64,000 nt of DNA, taken from contig CM114274.1 in the NCBI GenBank assembly GCA_050084515.1, positions 10,788,001 through 10,852,000 on the forward strand. Reading direction: 5' to 3'. The position numbers were made by a program, and so were the translations under genes. How positions within the stretch are numbered: the stretch's first letter is position 1; each line of letters starts with the position of its first letter. Source of the stretch: Blasia pusilla. Lineage: Eukaryota; Marchantiophyta; Marchantiopsida; Blasiales. The notes beneath the pieces were generated by a model. It had not been told where the DNA came from and did no database searches. It saw nothing but the letters and a program-made list of their open reading frames with translations. Shown here piece by piece: positions 24,343-35,967 of this stretch.

Positions 24343-27300
24343 TCAACCTCTAGACGGTGTTTCAACATGCATGTTCATCGAGAGCCTACGAATCAAGAGG
24401 GCCTTGGTAGTGGCCAGCATTTCTTGAGACTCGGTCCCTCCTTGTTCATGCACAATGGGCGCACTGGACTGAAAATTGAGGTTCTTGAAAGTTCGACTTG
24501 CTGGCAAAAACAGTTTGTTTTGTGGGGCCAGATCTTTTGCAGAGGTTTTAAAAAGACGCTTACTAAACTCATCACAAGCGCTATCGGGCGTATCCGTTGA
24601 TTCCTCCTTATTTGCGGTGGGCAAAGGTTCTGCGAGTGGTCTGATAATCTCAACTCTCACACCCTTCAAGCCCTCCAAGACATCACTTCCTGTTCTCTCA
24701 TACTGATCAAATTCTACTATTTTTTCTATTTGGCTGGAAAGATCTTTGCCTTCACTACGAACAACTTCATCCACATTGGATACAAGCTGGTCGCCTTCCA
24801 TTACGAAGGATTCGCCACCGACAGCCCTCTTCCCAGACGTTGGGGACTCTTCTACATCACCTTTCTTTGAGTGTGAATGTGACAGCATGTCATCGGACAC
24901 AAATTGCACCTGTAAAGGAAAAGAGTCGAACAATTCAATCAACGGAGAAAGTAGTAACTGTCAAATCGAACATGTTGTATTTTGCGAACCCACATCCAGA
25001 TAATACATGGGATAGTAAACAAATAATGTTCACCACAAGGAAAAGAAGAAAAAAAAAGATCCTTGGTTGAATCAGAATAGCCCAACCAACCCACTGTGCA
25101 ACGAGAACTCAGTAAGGTCAGAGTAATCCTAGGAAATCTAGGCGAAATTCTCTAAGTTATGAAGTAATTTCGTATCTAGTTACCACTATCCTCACTATTG
25201 TATAAGCTTCACTGGATTAACATAGATTATAAAGGACAAGCGTCATGATCTTACTTTAGCCATGGTGAGATCAACCCCGCTGATGCTGAAAATTTTGACG
25301 AGCCGTGTGAAATTCTCTGGAGTAGGACGGTAATGTCCACTGTGTGCTTCCATGAGCTGTATTTATGGGTCAAATCAATTTCGTCAGTCTCTGTAAAATC
25401 TTGAGGAGACTATGCCTCAACAATTATCTCAATCCTCTAGAAAGCGCAAGAATGTCGCAGCTAGCTTTTTCGATCATATTAAATCCAGGGAAGTCAACTT
25501 TGTATTGACCCTCGCAAATTAGGATCTTTATGAGTTCATCATCTAACAATCAAAGAACTCATGAGAGTCTCAAGTTCCTCCCACAATTGAATGGAAAAGA
25601 TTTTTTCTCCACCTCTATAATGCCGTCGTTTACAAGTAGCCTTCCTGCAGCTATAGTCGCTCCTCCTGCTAAAAAGCTCGAGTGCTGTAATTTACCCCTT
25701 TCCTTCTGCAAATTGTCCACAAGCATCGACTTCATCAGTAAATCAGAGGGTCAGATCTTGAATAGTGCAAACCATCAAGAACAATCACATAAAATAATAT
25801 CAGCGTACACTCATTCCCTTAACACCGTTTATCCAATAGAACTAAAACAACGACTTTATCTTTGATGGTAAGTGCTACTGAAATTTCTAAACTCAAACGC
25901 ACGGAATTCATCTCCATGAAGGCTGCCCACAGGAGAGACAATCAAACCTTGCCAACGTAAAGCTTCCCAGCTGTACTCAGGACAAAGATCCACTTTTCTC
26001 CTTTAGGAGTATTTATCGGCTTTTGTGATACCCTGTTCACAAGCTTTCCATTATCGACAACTACTTCGTACCACTTTCTTTCTTTCTGCACATTTTGATC
26101 GACATGATGTTAGCATCGTAACCCAGACGGTTCTTTTCACGAAAACAACTTAACTCGACTGAGGCATACAGAGAATCTGTGCTCATTATTCACGCCTGCT
26201 GAGTAAAGTCCATCATTCTAGAGCACTTTGGGAAATTTCATGAAGGAAATTGTGGATTCTAAGTCCAGATGTTCAAGCCCGCTCGTTCATAGTTCTGCTC
26301 ACATTAATTATGGTAAAAATTGGAGAGCCATTTGTAGCATATAATCTCAGTACACAGAAGGGCAGAAAAATACTGAGTAAACTTACGTGATTCAAACAAA
26401 GCTGAAACCCATCATCAAGGCTGAGACGAGAACTTGGTAAAACCATATGCACTCCAAAGATCTCCGTTTTAGGTTGTAAAAGCTTTACTACAAAAAAGAA
26501 TTGGATAGGGCAAGAGTAACGTACGGGGCCAAGATAGGTAATCAGCTCTCTTTGTAACTTTGACTTCCTGCATTTCTCCAACTCGAGATCTTTACCTTCA
26601 CCCACATCCAGCCTGGACGAGAGAACAAAATGTTAGGTGTTTCCTCTCCCAATCTGAAACTTCACTATTTATCCGTCACTCTTATATCTGGGGAAAATGT
26701 GCACACGCATCTTCAAGCAATGAACTTTTTGAGAGTACGTACGTAACTCCTATCTACAGTACATTTTCTAAAATGGAATAATAGGTTTGATTACCAAGCA
26801 GTCAAGACTCATAACTACGGAAAGTATTGTGGGTACAGGGGGGTTCTACAAATGTGTTTCTGCGGCAGCTGCTTTGACAAACTACTAAAGGACCATCACA
26901 AAGAACTAGAAATTAGGTTCCTTACGCACCAATAGAAGAAGGGTTCTTGAGTTTCGCTCTTGGTCCACTCATCATAGTAAAATTGCAAGTTGTGGCCATA
27001 TCGATGCTTGGGATCAATCTACGAAATACAAAGGTTGTAAGATCCGATATACAGAATTTGGACAGCCCTCGCAACAGCCTGGCTATTTGCTCAAACCATC
27101 TGCAGCATTTTGCTAAGAAAAACCCCAAAATAAATTGGCTCCCTCCAGTGGCAATTCAAACGTATAAAGCGCGAGAGTCAAATACTCCAGCAACGTCAAG
27201 ACCAAGCGATGCTGGAATTCTCTCCATTACAGATTTAGGAAGGATCACACACAGAGAACGACCTAGTAAAAGATCAAGCTCCATTAGTCAACGAAATGAA

Positions 27301-28570
27301 CTTACAGCTTCGAGCCAATGCTGAATAGCTAATTTCCGCGCCTTCTCATCTTTAGACAAACCCTTTCCAACCTGAAATTTTTACAAGAACCAGAAAGGCT
27401 TCATCCGTTAGATATGAGTACGTATACAGGTCAACTAAAAGCGCTGCGTTGGCTGCATAATTCCTTCCAGCGCCTGTGAGCAACTGAGAAAAAGCCCGAA
27501 TGAATTTTACCATGCCACGCTAGAACTCATCTCCAGAAGGTCTACACAGGAACAGAGCCTTCTCACTCTGGCTCTTTACTATGTGCGTCTATCGAAGGAA
27601 TTCCCCGGAGACAACGAAAGCAATAAACCTTAGCAGCCTTCTTCTTTAGTCTCATCCAGCGCTGGGACGCACTCTGGGTTGCGTTGTAAGCAAAAAACTC
27701 TGAAGACTGATGTTGGAGCATTGCGCCATCCACAACATTCCACCTGCAGGAATCGCAAATCGTTATTGTGAATCCAAGGAGGCCACAGATACCCACAGTC
27801 TTACAGGCACGACGGATAGGAATTTTTGCATTATTTCGAAATTCTACGATCTTCAATCAAGTCAATCCTGTGCCTTCTACAAGACTCTTGCTCATTCATC
27901 TCCATTTTGTGCCCCTGATTTCGGGCAATTCATTTAGTAGATTCCAAGTTCATGCCAGTAGCAGGTCACCCGGACCGAGCGGTCTAAACGTCCCATGATC
28001 GGAAGGAGGGAAAACGAATCGAGCTCTTCCTTGAGAAATCAATGAAATTCCCCTGAACAGCAACAAAGAGATGACAGTGGCTGACAGTAAGAAGTCTCAG
28101 AGCTAAGCCTACCAGCCGAACTTGTGCGCCATCACGGCTGCATCAGCGATATTTCTTCGCGTCCGGTGACCCCTGAACAATCGCTGCAACTGAACTGCTG
28201 CTTTTTCGTCAGTGATTTTATTTCCCTCCACTGATTTGCCTGTTGCAGCCTCGTTCCCATCGTTCAGATGTGGTGCAACTGCCTCTGCGGACGATTCTGA
28301 CGATTTCACGGCAGAAACTGCTGCTATTTCGTCTTTGATTTTATTTCCCTTCTCTGATTTGTCTATTTCAGCCTCGTTCCCATCGTTCAGATTTGGGGCA
28401 ACTCCCTCTGCAGACGATGATAACGATTCTTCGCCAGAAACTGCTGCTATTTCGTCTCCGATTTTATTTTCCTTCACTGATTTGCCTGTTCCAACCTCGT
28501 TCCCAACCTTCAGATCTGGGGCGACTAACTCTGCAGACGATTCCGCGCCAGAAACGCGTCTCTCCTCCAT
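24343..28570 (-). CDS. IQM: IQM-like calmodulin-binding protein, nine exons, apparently intact
   Basis: Exons 28570-28113, 27743-27629, 27371-27306, 27018-26930, 26612-26525, 26085-25948, 25705-25613, 25356-25255 and 24909-24343 join through GT-AG introns with all phases compatible, giving exactly 572 codons including the stop. ATG at 28570 is the first in the frame; the frame stays open a little upstream. An IQ motif lies at about 126-140 ([14 protein letters not shown]), preceded by about 2.7 copies of a 41-residue repeat. The IQM-specific region follows: [124 protein letters not shown] and GVDLTMAK. The C-terminal exon is long and divergent and ends in [12 protein letters not shown] proteins bind calmodulin through the IQ motif and act in stress and hormone signalling. 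The repeat-rich N-terminus is the unusual part. Confidence 0.92.
28201..28545 (-). repeat. In-frame 123-bp tandem repeat in IQM exon 1
   Basis: The plus-strand word GATTTTATTT recurs at 28214, 28337 and 28460, exactly 123 bp apart, with the rest of each unit well conserved. 123 bp is 41 codons, so the repeat expands the acidic N-terminus (units containing NKIxDEIAAVS and SSAExVAPxLxxGNE) without breaking the frame. Confidence 0.85.
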
Positions 28571-29289
28571 CCTGTGACCTATCACGATTCCGGAGCTGCA
28601 AAAGCGGATCTGTATTTGCTACACAACCAGCAATTCACAGGATTCATGTAAGAGAGCCAGACGGCTCGTCGATCGCCACTAATCTCCCTTCCTTCGTCCT
28701 CAACCAATTGCTCCACACCGACTTGCCAGCAGCACTTACACACATCATCAGTTGGCGAAGATCACTGCCTCTTCTCTCCTCCCGGCATTGCAAGAGACAC
28801 TACCCAGGTTCAAATCAAATCAAATGTTAACACTGCCAGACCCCATAGTCGATCTGTGCGACGGAGCTCCCGCGGTATCGATTCCACGCCAAGGCACACA
28901 GGACTGAGCCAGATTCCTCACGGTATCTTGACCCTGACGACTCGCTCATAGGCACTCGAAGGTCGTCGACTCCAGTGCCCGCGTGCGCTGGATTCTGGAA
29001 CTCTCGGGGAGTCAGAATTTCCGCACGAGATTCACGTCCCCAAAGACTCCACGTAAGCAGCCTCGGAATTCTCACCCGACGAAAACGTCTCACCGTCACG
29101 CTTTACTGTCCGTGTACTGGCTGTATTTCGCGGCGTGTGTAGGGCGAATATGGTCCCGCGTATAGGTGGCCGGCCGGTCGGAATCGAAAAAATATCGTGG
29201 GAGGGTTGCCGGCTCACCGTCACCGGCTGGAAATGACAAGTTCCCTCGTAAAACTTTGATAAAATGGAAATTTATGAGCCTCAATAAAA
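28571..29289 (-). promoter_or_regulatory. Probable promoter and 5' UTR of the IQM-like gene
   Basis: Sequence upstream of the IQM start keeps gene-like base composition to about 29240 and then turns AT-rich. The overlapping open frames on both strands have no recognisable domain. No specific promoter element could be assigned. Confidence 0.35.
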
Positions 29290-29475
29290 AGGTTGAAGAA
29301 TTTTTGTTAGTATATAGCTAGTGAAGGGAAGAAATCAATGATGCCACGTGCAAATTCAAACCTTTTTCTTGTTATCCATAAAAAAAAAAAAAAATCTTTT
29401 GTCCACTTGTCACGTGTCAAACATATAAGTGTTTGCAAACCAAAAAGACGCTCTCCCATAATAATATAGATGATG
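29290..29475 (-). mobile_element. Single Helitron-like repeat unit
   Basis: Homologous to the units of the array at 53395-54600: it shares GTGAAGGGAAGAAAT, CTTGTCACGTGTCAAACATA, GTGTTTGCAAA and the closing CTCTCCCATAATAATATAGA. Read on the minus strand it begins TCTATATTATTATGGGAGAG. The hairpin end is not preserved. Confidence 0.55.
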
Positions 29476-29819
29476 GAAAACACATATGAAAAACAAAAGA
29501 GTGGGACTCCAAGAATCAAGTACCCACATGTCACAACAACCCTAAAAAAGAAGAATTGATAGGGGGCATTCCCCATAATAAAATGGCTACATTCTATCGG
29601 GTAACGCAACTTGTTAGTCTCCTTGGAAATTGGAAAAAGAGGTTTAAAAAATCTTGGGAGCATTTTTCAGATTCTTACATTGGACGCACATGGGTCCATG
29701 CAAACTAGAATTGCGAGTTTTTCAATTTCATTTGTCACGAATTTATGTTTTAATGGATTAAAGTAAAGCTTTTTTCATGTTTTACTGACTAGTATTTTAA
29801 TCCCTTTTGTGTCCACGGT

Positions 29820-30215
29820 TTATGTGGAACCCGGATCCATAGGTTTCCATGTCACACGTGGGGATACACCTCTTTTTGTATTAGGCAGGTTCACGCTATG
29901 AGAGACGCCAATAATAGAGGCCCATTTAGTGGTAGTCGCGTCACTTTAGTTATTGCTCATATTGTCTATGTTACTGATGAGTTTGGCCAACTCATAGTTT
30001 GTAAGCTTCCATTTGATTTTAAGCCTAAATCTCGTTCACAAAGAAGTAACATATAGGTACCTTTAACCAGGCCTTTTCTTTTTCCAGGCGGGTTGTGGCC
30101 TTCTCGCAAGCAACTCTTCCAATCCCTCCTTGTTTGTATTCCGGATGGATTTTCCCATCACCGGTTTTTTTATCAAGTCCTTCTTTTGCTTTTTGTATTA
30201 GGATCTAGTCCATAT
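29820..30215 (+). mobile_element. LINE-like 3' end remnant (copy A)
   Basis: The plus strand contains RDANNRGPFSGS and VIAHIVYVTDEFG, then a GGGTTGTGGCCTT to CATCACCGG tail, matching the same order in copies at 32895-33060, 33366-33990 and 33995-34230. It is 5'-truncated and degenerate. Confidence 0.5.
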
Positions 30216-30858
30216 CGTAATCCATCCTGAACTTGGAAAAGGTTCCTTGGAAATCATTAATTTTGATCCAATATTTTTTCCAAAACCTTATTTAGAAATA
30301 CTTCACAAATTATTTTGAAAATTACAAATTGAAATCACTTTTATCCTAAACAGAAAAATAGAAATTTTACACACTCCTACGATTATATTTTCTCATTTTT
30401 TCCAAAATAATATGTCATTTTTTCTCCAAAATGAACTTGAAAGAAAATTATTTGAGAGTTCTTCTCACCTGAATATTTAACAGATATTTTTAATTTTTAA
30501 AAAGGAAAATTAAACTTAACATGAAAATAAATTTAGAAAAATTCATAAAAATTTTAAAAAAATATTAATTAAAAATTTTGTAATAAAAAATAGAATTAGT
30601 CAAACCTCCTTTCTATTTAACTTTTAGCTTAGTGCAAGGTAAACTTAATCAGATATTAAAAAGAGTTGAAAGGTTTCACGACGCTAAACTAATACCCCTA
30701 ATCATATGATTCTTACTTCCCTTTTATGGAGGTTTTGAACAAATGTCATTTCGATTATCTTTCCTTGTCCCATCTCAACCCCAAGTTGAAATTGTATCAT
30801 CTATTTCTTATTCAAATTTCATAAATTTAAATTTTCTTTTGAAATAATTTTTTATGGT

Positions 30859-30904
30859 ACAATTAAAATGGAATATCACTAAGGTGATATTCCATTTTAA
30901 TTGT
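30859..30904. repeat. Perfect 21-bp palindrome with 4-base loop
   Basis: Arms 30859-30879 and 30884-30904 are exact reverse complements; the arm core is AATTAAAATGGAATATCAC and the loop is TAAG. No promoter or terminator context is evident. Confidence 0.9.
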
Positions 30905-31978
30905 TTTAGAGTAATGCAATTATGTATCTCACAATACTTTAGTGATATGATATCAATGTCAAATAGAGCCCCAAGGGGTGGCTCCCATTCCTCAAACAAT
31001 GGATCATTGCACACAACTCCATTTCTTTCCCTATTCAAAATTCCAGTTTGTCTCTTTTCATCTTAAAAATAAAACCTATCTTTTTATAGAATTCTTCCTG
31101 GTTGAAAATTGATTATGTTCTCTCTTTTTTCTTTTTTAAGATTTATTTTTAATAAGAGAGAAACCTATCTTTTTATAATAAAAAGATGGAGTTGTGTGCA
31201 ATGTGAAATAATTTTTAATGAATTCATTAGAAAAAATTATTGTGAAGGACATTCCTTTTTTGAAACACTTAATTCTTTCATTTTCTTTTTTTCCCTGTTA
31301 AAAATTTAAAAAACTCTTGGCGAATTTATTGAAAAATAAATTAAGTACTTCAGATGATACCTAATACATGAGGAATAAAGTGGGTATACAAATAGTTTAA
31401 CTCCGCGCGGTGCACAGTACACATAGAATGAAATTAAAATAGTAAAAAGAAGATAAATACGAATGATGAAAAAAATTGCATGCACAGGTGGAAGTGATGT
31501 AATGACCAGGGTCCGGGGCGTTTTTTCGTGACAACTTGTACATTTCCGATCTCTACAAAACCGAGCGGAAATTTATGAAGTTTTCGTCGTTCCAGCCGGC
31601 TAAACAGATACGAATACAAATGACACCCTCCCTGAACCCTCGGTTTTTGGCCGGTAAGTGACGAACTGAATCGGAAATTCTCAATTTCTTCCTCAACACG
31701 TAACCCCGGTTCTCCCTGGACATTGGTAATGACCCACAATCTACGACGTCCGATTAGTCGTAGCAGATAAAAATCGGAAATTTTTGTTGCTTTTAAAATG
31801 GTAAAAAGATTGGGAAAAAAAGAGGTTTTTTTTCTTTTGGTATCCAAAAATCAGTTTTACCGTTCTCGGAATGAAATCCCGACGAGGTATTGGTTTCGTG
31901 GGAAAACTCCCCGACCCTGTTCTGAATGACTTAGAAAATTTCATGACATTTTTAGCAAGAATGTTTAAACCACACGAA

Positions 31979-31999
31979 ATATATATATATATATATATA
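31979..31999. repeat. TA dinucleotide microsatellite
   Basis: About ten uninterrupted AT repeats. Confidence 0.9.
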
Positions 32000-32199
32000 C
32001 ATTGAGTAGGGATTCCGATCGTAGTAGATGGGAATACGAGTTTTTGAGCTAGCAAAACTTATTTTCGTATTTTCACGAAATTTTTAAACTAGTGGGCAGA
32101 GGGGAGCGAAGTTATTAATTTTATTGCACAGCTTAAAATTAACAAAATTTTGCCCGTAGAATTGGGAAAAAAAAATCTCGTTACTCGTATAAAAAATAT

Positions 32200-32270
32200 T
32201 CTCTTGTTGGTATATGTCAAATATAAAAGTGTTTACAAAGAAAAAAACATTCTCTCATAATAATATAAAA
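32200..32270 (-). mobile_element. Helitron-like fragment
   Basis: Contains TATGTCAAATATAAAAGTG, GTTTACAAAG and CTCTCATAATAATATA, a divergent copy of the unit end seen at 29290-29475 and in the 53-54 kb array. Confidence 0.45.
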
Positions 32271-32499
32271 ATATTTTTATTTTTTAATTAAAAAATATGA
32301 AAAGCATCCTCACTCCCCGTTTTGCTTTTCATCTTTGTTAATATAAAAGAGAAAATAATATTTTAAAATGAAATCATAGGGCGTGGCACCTTATAAGGGG
32401 CACTGTCCCGTAATATTATAGGTTTCCTAAAGCCGAAAATGAGATGGGAATCGACTCTAAATGAATTTTCATTTGCTCTGTTTTTCCTAAGCCAAAGGA

Positions 32500-32790
32500 C
32501 CCTCATTTTGCTGTCCGGCTGGTTCTTCCCGGCGGGACCAGTCGCCGATTATTGGTAGCGAATGCTATCTGTATACGAGTCCAGACGTAAGATGAGCAGG
32601 CAGTCAGTCTCGCCACTGTGACGCGTAGAGGAACATTGGAGATGACTCTCAAGCCACGACTGACGCGCAGATGACGTGTCTGCACGTGGAGGCGGAGTAA
32701 TGCGACACAGTCGACCTATGGCTGACACGGACCTGTCGGAGGAGCCCAGAGGCAGATTTTCTCCGTCATCGCAAGAAATTCAATTCAAAT
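32500..32790. other. GC-rich island with promoter-like words, no gene attached
   Basis: A GC-rich patch in AT-rich surroundings contains a G-box (CACGTG at about 32684) and several TGACG/TGACGCG words. No gene could be recognised on either side, so it may be an orphaned promoter or transposon terminus. Confidence 0.35.
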
Positions 32791-32894
32791 AAAAAAGGCC
32801 CGAAAGAAAAGGAAATAGAAATTTTAATAGAAATTTTGATGGAAAACCCATAGGGAACCCTAAACAAAAGGACACCCTTTTTGTTATCCCGTCG

Positions 32895-33060
32895 GCCCAA
32901 CTCCCATGTCCCTTCTTCCTTTTCTGGTCTTGTTGTGGCCTTCAGGTTTTGACTCTTTGAGTCCCCCTCTTTTGTACTTCCTATGGGTTTTCCATCACTC
33001 GTTTTTATCGAAGTGCATCTTTTGTTTTTGTTTTACCTTCGGTAATATGGAAACATCCGA
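32895..33060 (+). mobile_element. LINE-like 3' end remnant (copy B)
   Basis: Shares GTTGTGGCCTTCAGG, CCCCTCTTTTGTA and GGGTTTTCCATCA with copies A and C. Only the extreme 3' part is present. Confidence 0.4.
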
Positions 33061-33365
33061 GCACCCGTCGAAAAAGTATGCCAAGTGTAACCCTTGAAAG
33101 GAAGTATAAACAAATCCTATTGGCCAAAAAGTACAAGTGTCATTGAGGGGCGTGACACCACTTATAACCGTAGTGTCCCATAATTATATAGATTTGCACA
33201 ACCGATTACCCTTAGGAGATCCAACAATGTATTATTTTTTGAAGGGGTTCTTCATTCGGTTTAGGATGCGGACACTCGATTGGACAGCATTCAATGGCTC
33301 TTAAGATGACTCGATGATTCCATCCGTTACTAATGTCATATAATCTGTTTTAGGAACAGAAAAAA

Positions 33366-33990
33366 TATATATATATATATGTAGAAAAAGGATGGGAAAC
33401 CCATCATGATACAAAAGAGGGGGCATGGAGATCCAAAAAATAGACCTCAAGAGGCCGGAACCAGCCCCGAGGAGAAAGAAGGGGGTCTTCCCCCCTAACG
33501 ACCAAAATCACCAACAGCAGAGACAATATGAGCAACACCTAGAGAACTATAACTACTACTAAGTGGGCTTCTAGCATTGGCGTCTCCAACCGCCTAAGCC
33601 CGCCCCAGAAGCCCATTTTCCTGGGCGCGCTGCAAAGCTATGGAGACCCGTTGCCTACAATAAAGTATCGTAGTGGCTAAGGACAACCCATTTCGATTGG
33701 AGAGATGATGGGCAATCCGTAACGAACGAGTCAAACCTCTCCCCCATCGCCCCGTACATCTCAATGGCTAGGGGGATAAATCGATGTCTGTCATGAAGTC
33801 AACTATAAATGTGGGTCTTCTTGACCGCCGCCGCGGGCTCATGCATCTTGTACTTACGTAGGAGTCCATGGGGTAATTAGCGAGTCCAAGTCTTACCGCA
33901 AGGGAGATGGGTACAAGTAGCGGGATGGTAAAAAAGATTATTTTTATGATTGATTTCATGATGGATGTCATAAGTTTTCAATAAATATGG
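33366..33990 (-). mobile_element. LINE-like 3' end remnant (copy C) with TA tail
   Basis: The minus strand reads DRHRFIPLAIEMYGAMGERF, DSFVTDC, then TTILYCRQRVSIALQRAQ and LGVAHIVSAVGDFG, and ends in a (TA)n run at 33366-33380. A simple-repeat tail at the 3' end with 5' truncation is how LINEs insert. Frameshifts join the pieces, so it is dead. Confidence 0.55.
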
Positions 33991-33994
33991 GGTT

Positions 33995-34230
33995 ATTGGG
34001 GAGAGGTTTGATTTATTCCTTATGGATTACACCCATCATCTCAAATCAAAAAATGAGTTATGATTTGTTAGTGCGATTCTCTATTGTAGGTAACAGATCT
34101 CCATTGCTTAGCAACATGCCCAAGCCAATGGGCCTTTGACGGGCTTAGGCTGTGGGAGGCGCCGGTGCTAGAGATCCACTAAGTGGTAGTCATGTCTCTA
34201 GGTGTTGTTGTTTAGGATGTTAGATTAGTT
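33995..34230 (+). mobile_element. LINE-like 3' end remnant (copy D), head-to-head with copy C
   Basis: The plus strand reads ERFDLFLMDY, then AILYCR, stop, QISIA, stop, QHAQANGPLTG, homologous to copy C in opposite orientation. The two truncated 5' ends meet at about 33990, making an inverted repeat of about 200 bp per arm. Confidence 0.5.
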
Positions 34231-35292
34231 ACATCGTGGGGTGGATGTTAGGATATTTTATGCTAGTAATTCTTGAAGTTTACTTGATCGGGGAGGCTAT
34301 TTGATCTAAAGTAGAAATATATTCTTTAATTTCAATCAATTTTTAATTGAATAAAATGACAAATGGAAATTTTGAATCTCAACGCGTAACCTTAACTTTC
34401 ACAGGACATCGAATTGGCTTGTCTAAGACTTTCATGTATATAATTAAGTTAAGATAGTTTCTTAACTGGAAATTTTTTACACTACGCTAAGAAACAAAAC
34501 ATTCATAACATGGAGAATAAAAAAATATTTTTTTGCTTTTGGTTAATATGACTATTGGCCACATGCAAAATACAAGATATATATAGCTCCAATGATATAA
34601 GTTTGGATGACTTAGGCATCCTAAAAGTAGATGAGATCATCGACCCCTTGGGTCATTTTTCTTTCTAGGAATTATAAAGGAAAAAATTGGTGAGAGTTTT
34701 TCATTAGAAATGTCTAACAAGAAGATAAATATTTCTAAAAAATAGCGGACAGTCAGCGACTCGTCGGACTCCGACAAGTTGCTTTTAGGCGTCCGATGAT
34801 TTTTTACCTCTCATTGTGCAACCCGTCGACGGAATGAAGAAAAAATAAATCATGCAGTCATTTTTCCACCAAAATCCAAAAGTAAACAATGAAACCAATA
34901 CAAGTCAGAAAGGTGAGTCACTGAGCTGTGTCTGTCAGCTCGGTTTGAATTTTGAACATCAAACTTAAACATTTAAACTGGGACTCGTAGACTTCGGTCT
35001 TCTGACACCATTGGCATATACATCACTTCTTACAGTTAAAATATGAAAACTAACAAGGAAAGCACTCCTCCACTCTTCTGCCAATCCTCACTTTAAACGA
35101 GAACTGCGAGGAAGGGAACCCTTATTATCGAAAGGGGAAAGTTTATCGGTGGCTAAAAATTGGAAATGCGGGTGTCACGAAAATATTTTGGGAGCATTCC
35201 TAGAATTTTCTTCTCTACATAGGATTCGAATCTAACCGATTAAACTTTATCGAAAGTTTTCGGATGGTTTTGTATTTTTCTTTGGAGAATCG
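34231..35292. other. Intergenic, no gene seen
   Basis: AT-rich with short AGTCAGCGACTCGTC and TCCGACAAGTTGC words; related GTCCGAC words recur at about 35938 and 36043. No coding signal. Confidence 0.35.
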
Positions 35293-35891
35293 ATGTGGAA
35301 GCACTCTTCTAAATTAACGGAAGAAAATTATTCACAGCAGTACAGTTTCAGCTTCTATTATTTAATTTGTATTCATAAGTGGTATCGGAAAGTCCACTCT
35401 TGCACAAGCTCCTCTCTGATGGAGGGCCAGAAGGCCCCAAGAATTCCACTATATCGATTGCAGACAATGGAGTACATCCGCGAAATTCAGTCGGAGGAGG
35501 ACATTGCAAAGCTCAAATTGTCGATAGCGACTGCATCCTACATCGACAGCTTTCCTCCGTTCTATGTTTAGCCTTACGATGAACATGGAACCCAAGCTCT
35601 GGTGACGGAAGAGGACTTGGAGATGTTGGATACTTTCTGTAGGATGAGAGATCAGGAGTTCAGAAGAGCGATTGAAGAAACCCAATTTAGCTGGATGCAG
35701 AACCCAATTTTGTTGGATGCGGAACCTTTACTTCTTCATTTGGGATGGAAACCACAGGTATATGGCATGGACGCAGTTTGCAGAGGAGCGCCCAAATTCA
35801 TTGGAGGCGCACTTTTGCGTGAAGGCAATCGTGCTCCATCTACTTCCTCATCACATGGCAACGATGGAAATGGCAATGCATGCGATGAATA
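35293..35891 (+). pseudogene. Coding-like fragment of unknown family with one in-frame stop
   Basis: One frame stays open across 35293-35967 apart from a single TAG at 35569-35571. Both sides look coding: TMEYIREIQSEEDIAKLKL, then after the stop DEHGTQALVTEEDLEMLDTF, then DQEFRRAIEETQFSWMQNP, and a Ser/Gly-rich end. A good splice donor (TACGTAAG) follows at 35892, suggesting an exon end there. I recognise no domain, and no downstream exon could be identified. It could be a decayed host gene fragment or a transposon-captured exon. Confidence 0.4.
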
Positions 35892-35967
35892 CGTAAGTTT
35901 CCTCTTCCTTAAGTTTGATTGCTTCAACTCGTTGGTGTCCGACGGGTTGCATAATTGGAAATCTTAA

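Larger units (their letters stand above)
30216..32199. other. AT-rich intergenic with small inverted repeats
   Basis: No gene. Besides the palindrome annotated separately, ATTGCACACAACTCCAT (about 31006) and its inverse ATGGAGTTGTGTGCAAT (about 31186) face each other about 165 bp apart, and AAACCTATCTTTTTATA occurs at 31073 and 31163. A TA microsatellite lies at 31979-31999. Confidence 0.5.

Noticed and set aside
28212-28830. Plus-strand open frames over IQM exon 1
   Set aside because: They are shadows of the 123-bp repeat; the minus strand carries the IQ motif and splices in frame with eight more exons.
35190-35245. Possible tRNA T-arm (GGATTCGAATC)
   Set aside because: No matching D-arm, anticodon stem or acceptor pairing could be found around it. 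No other tRNA or rRNA candidate was seen in the window.
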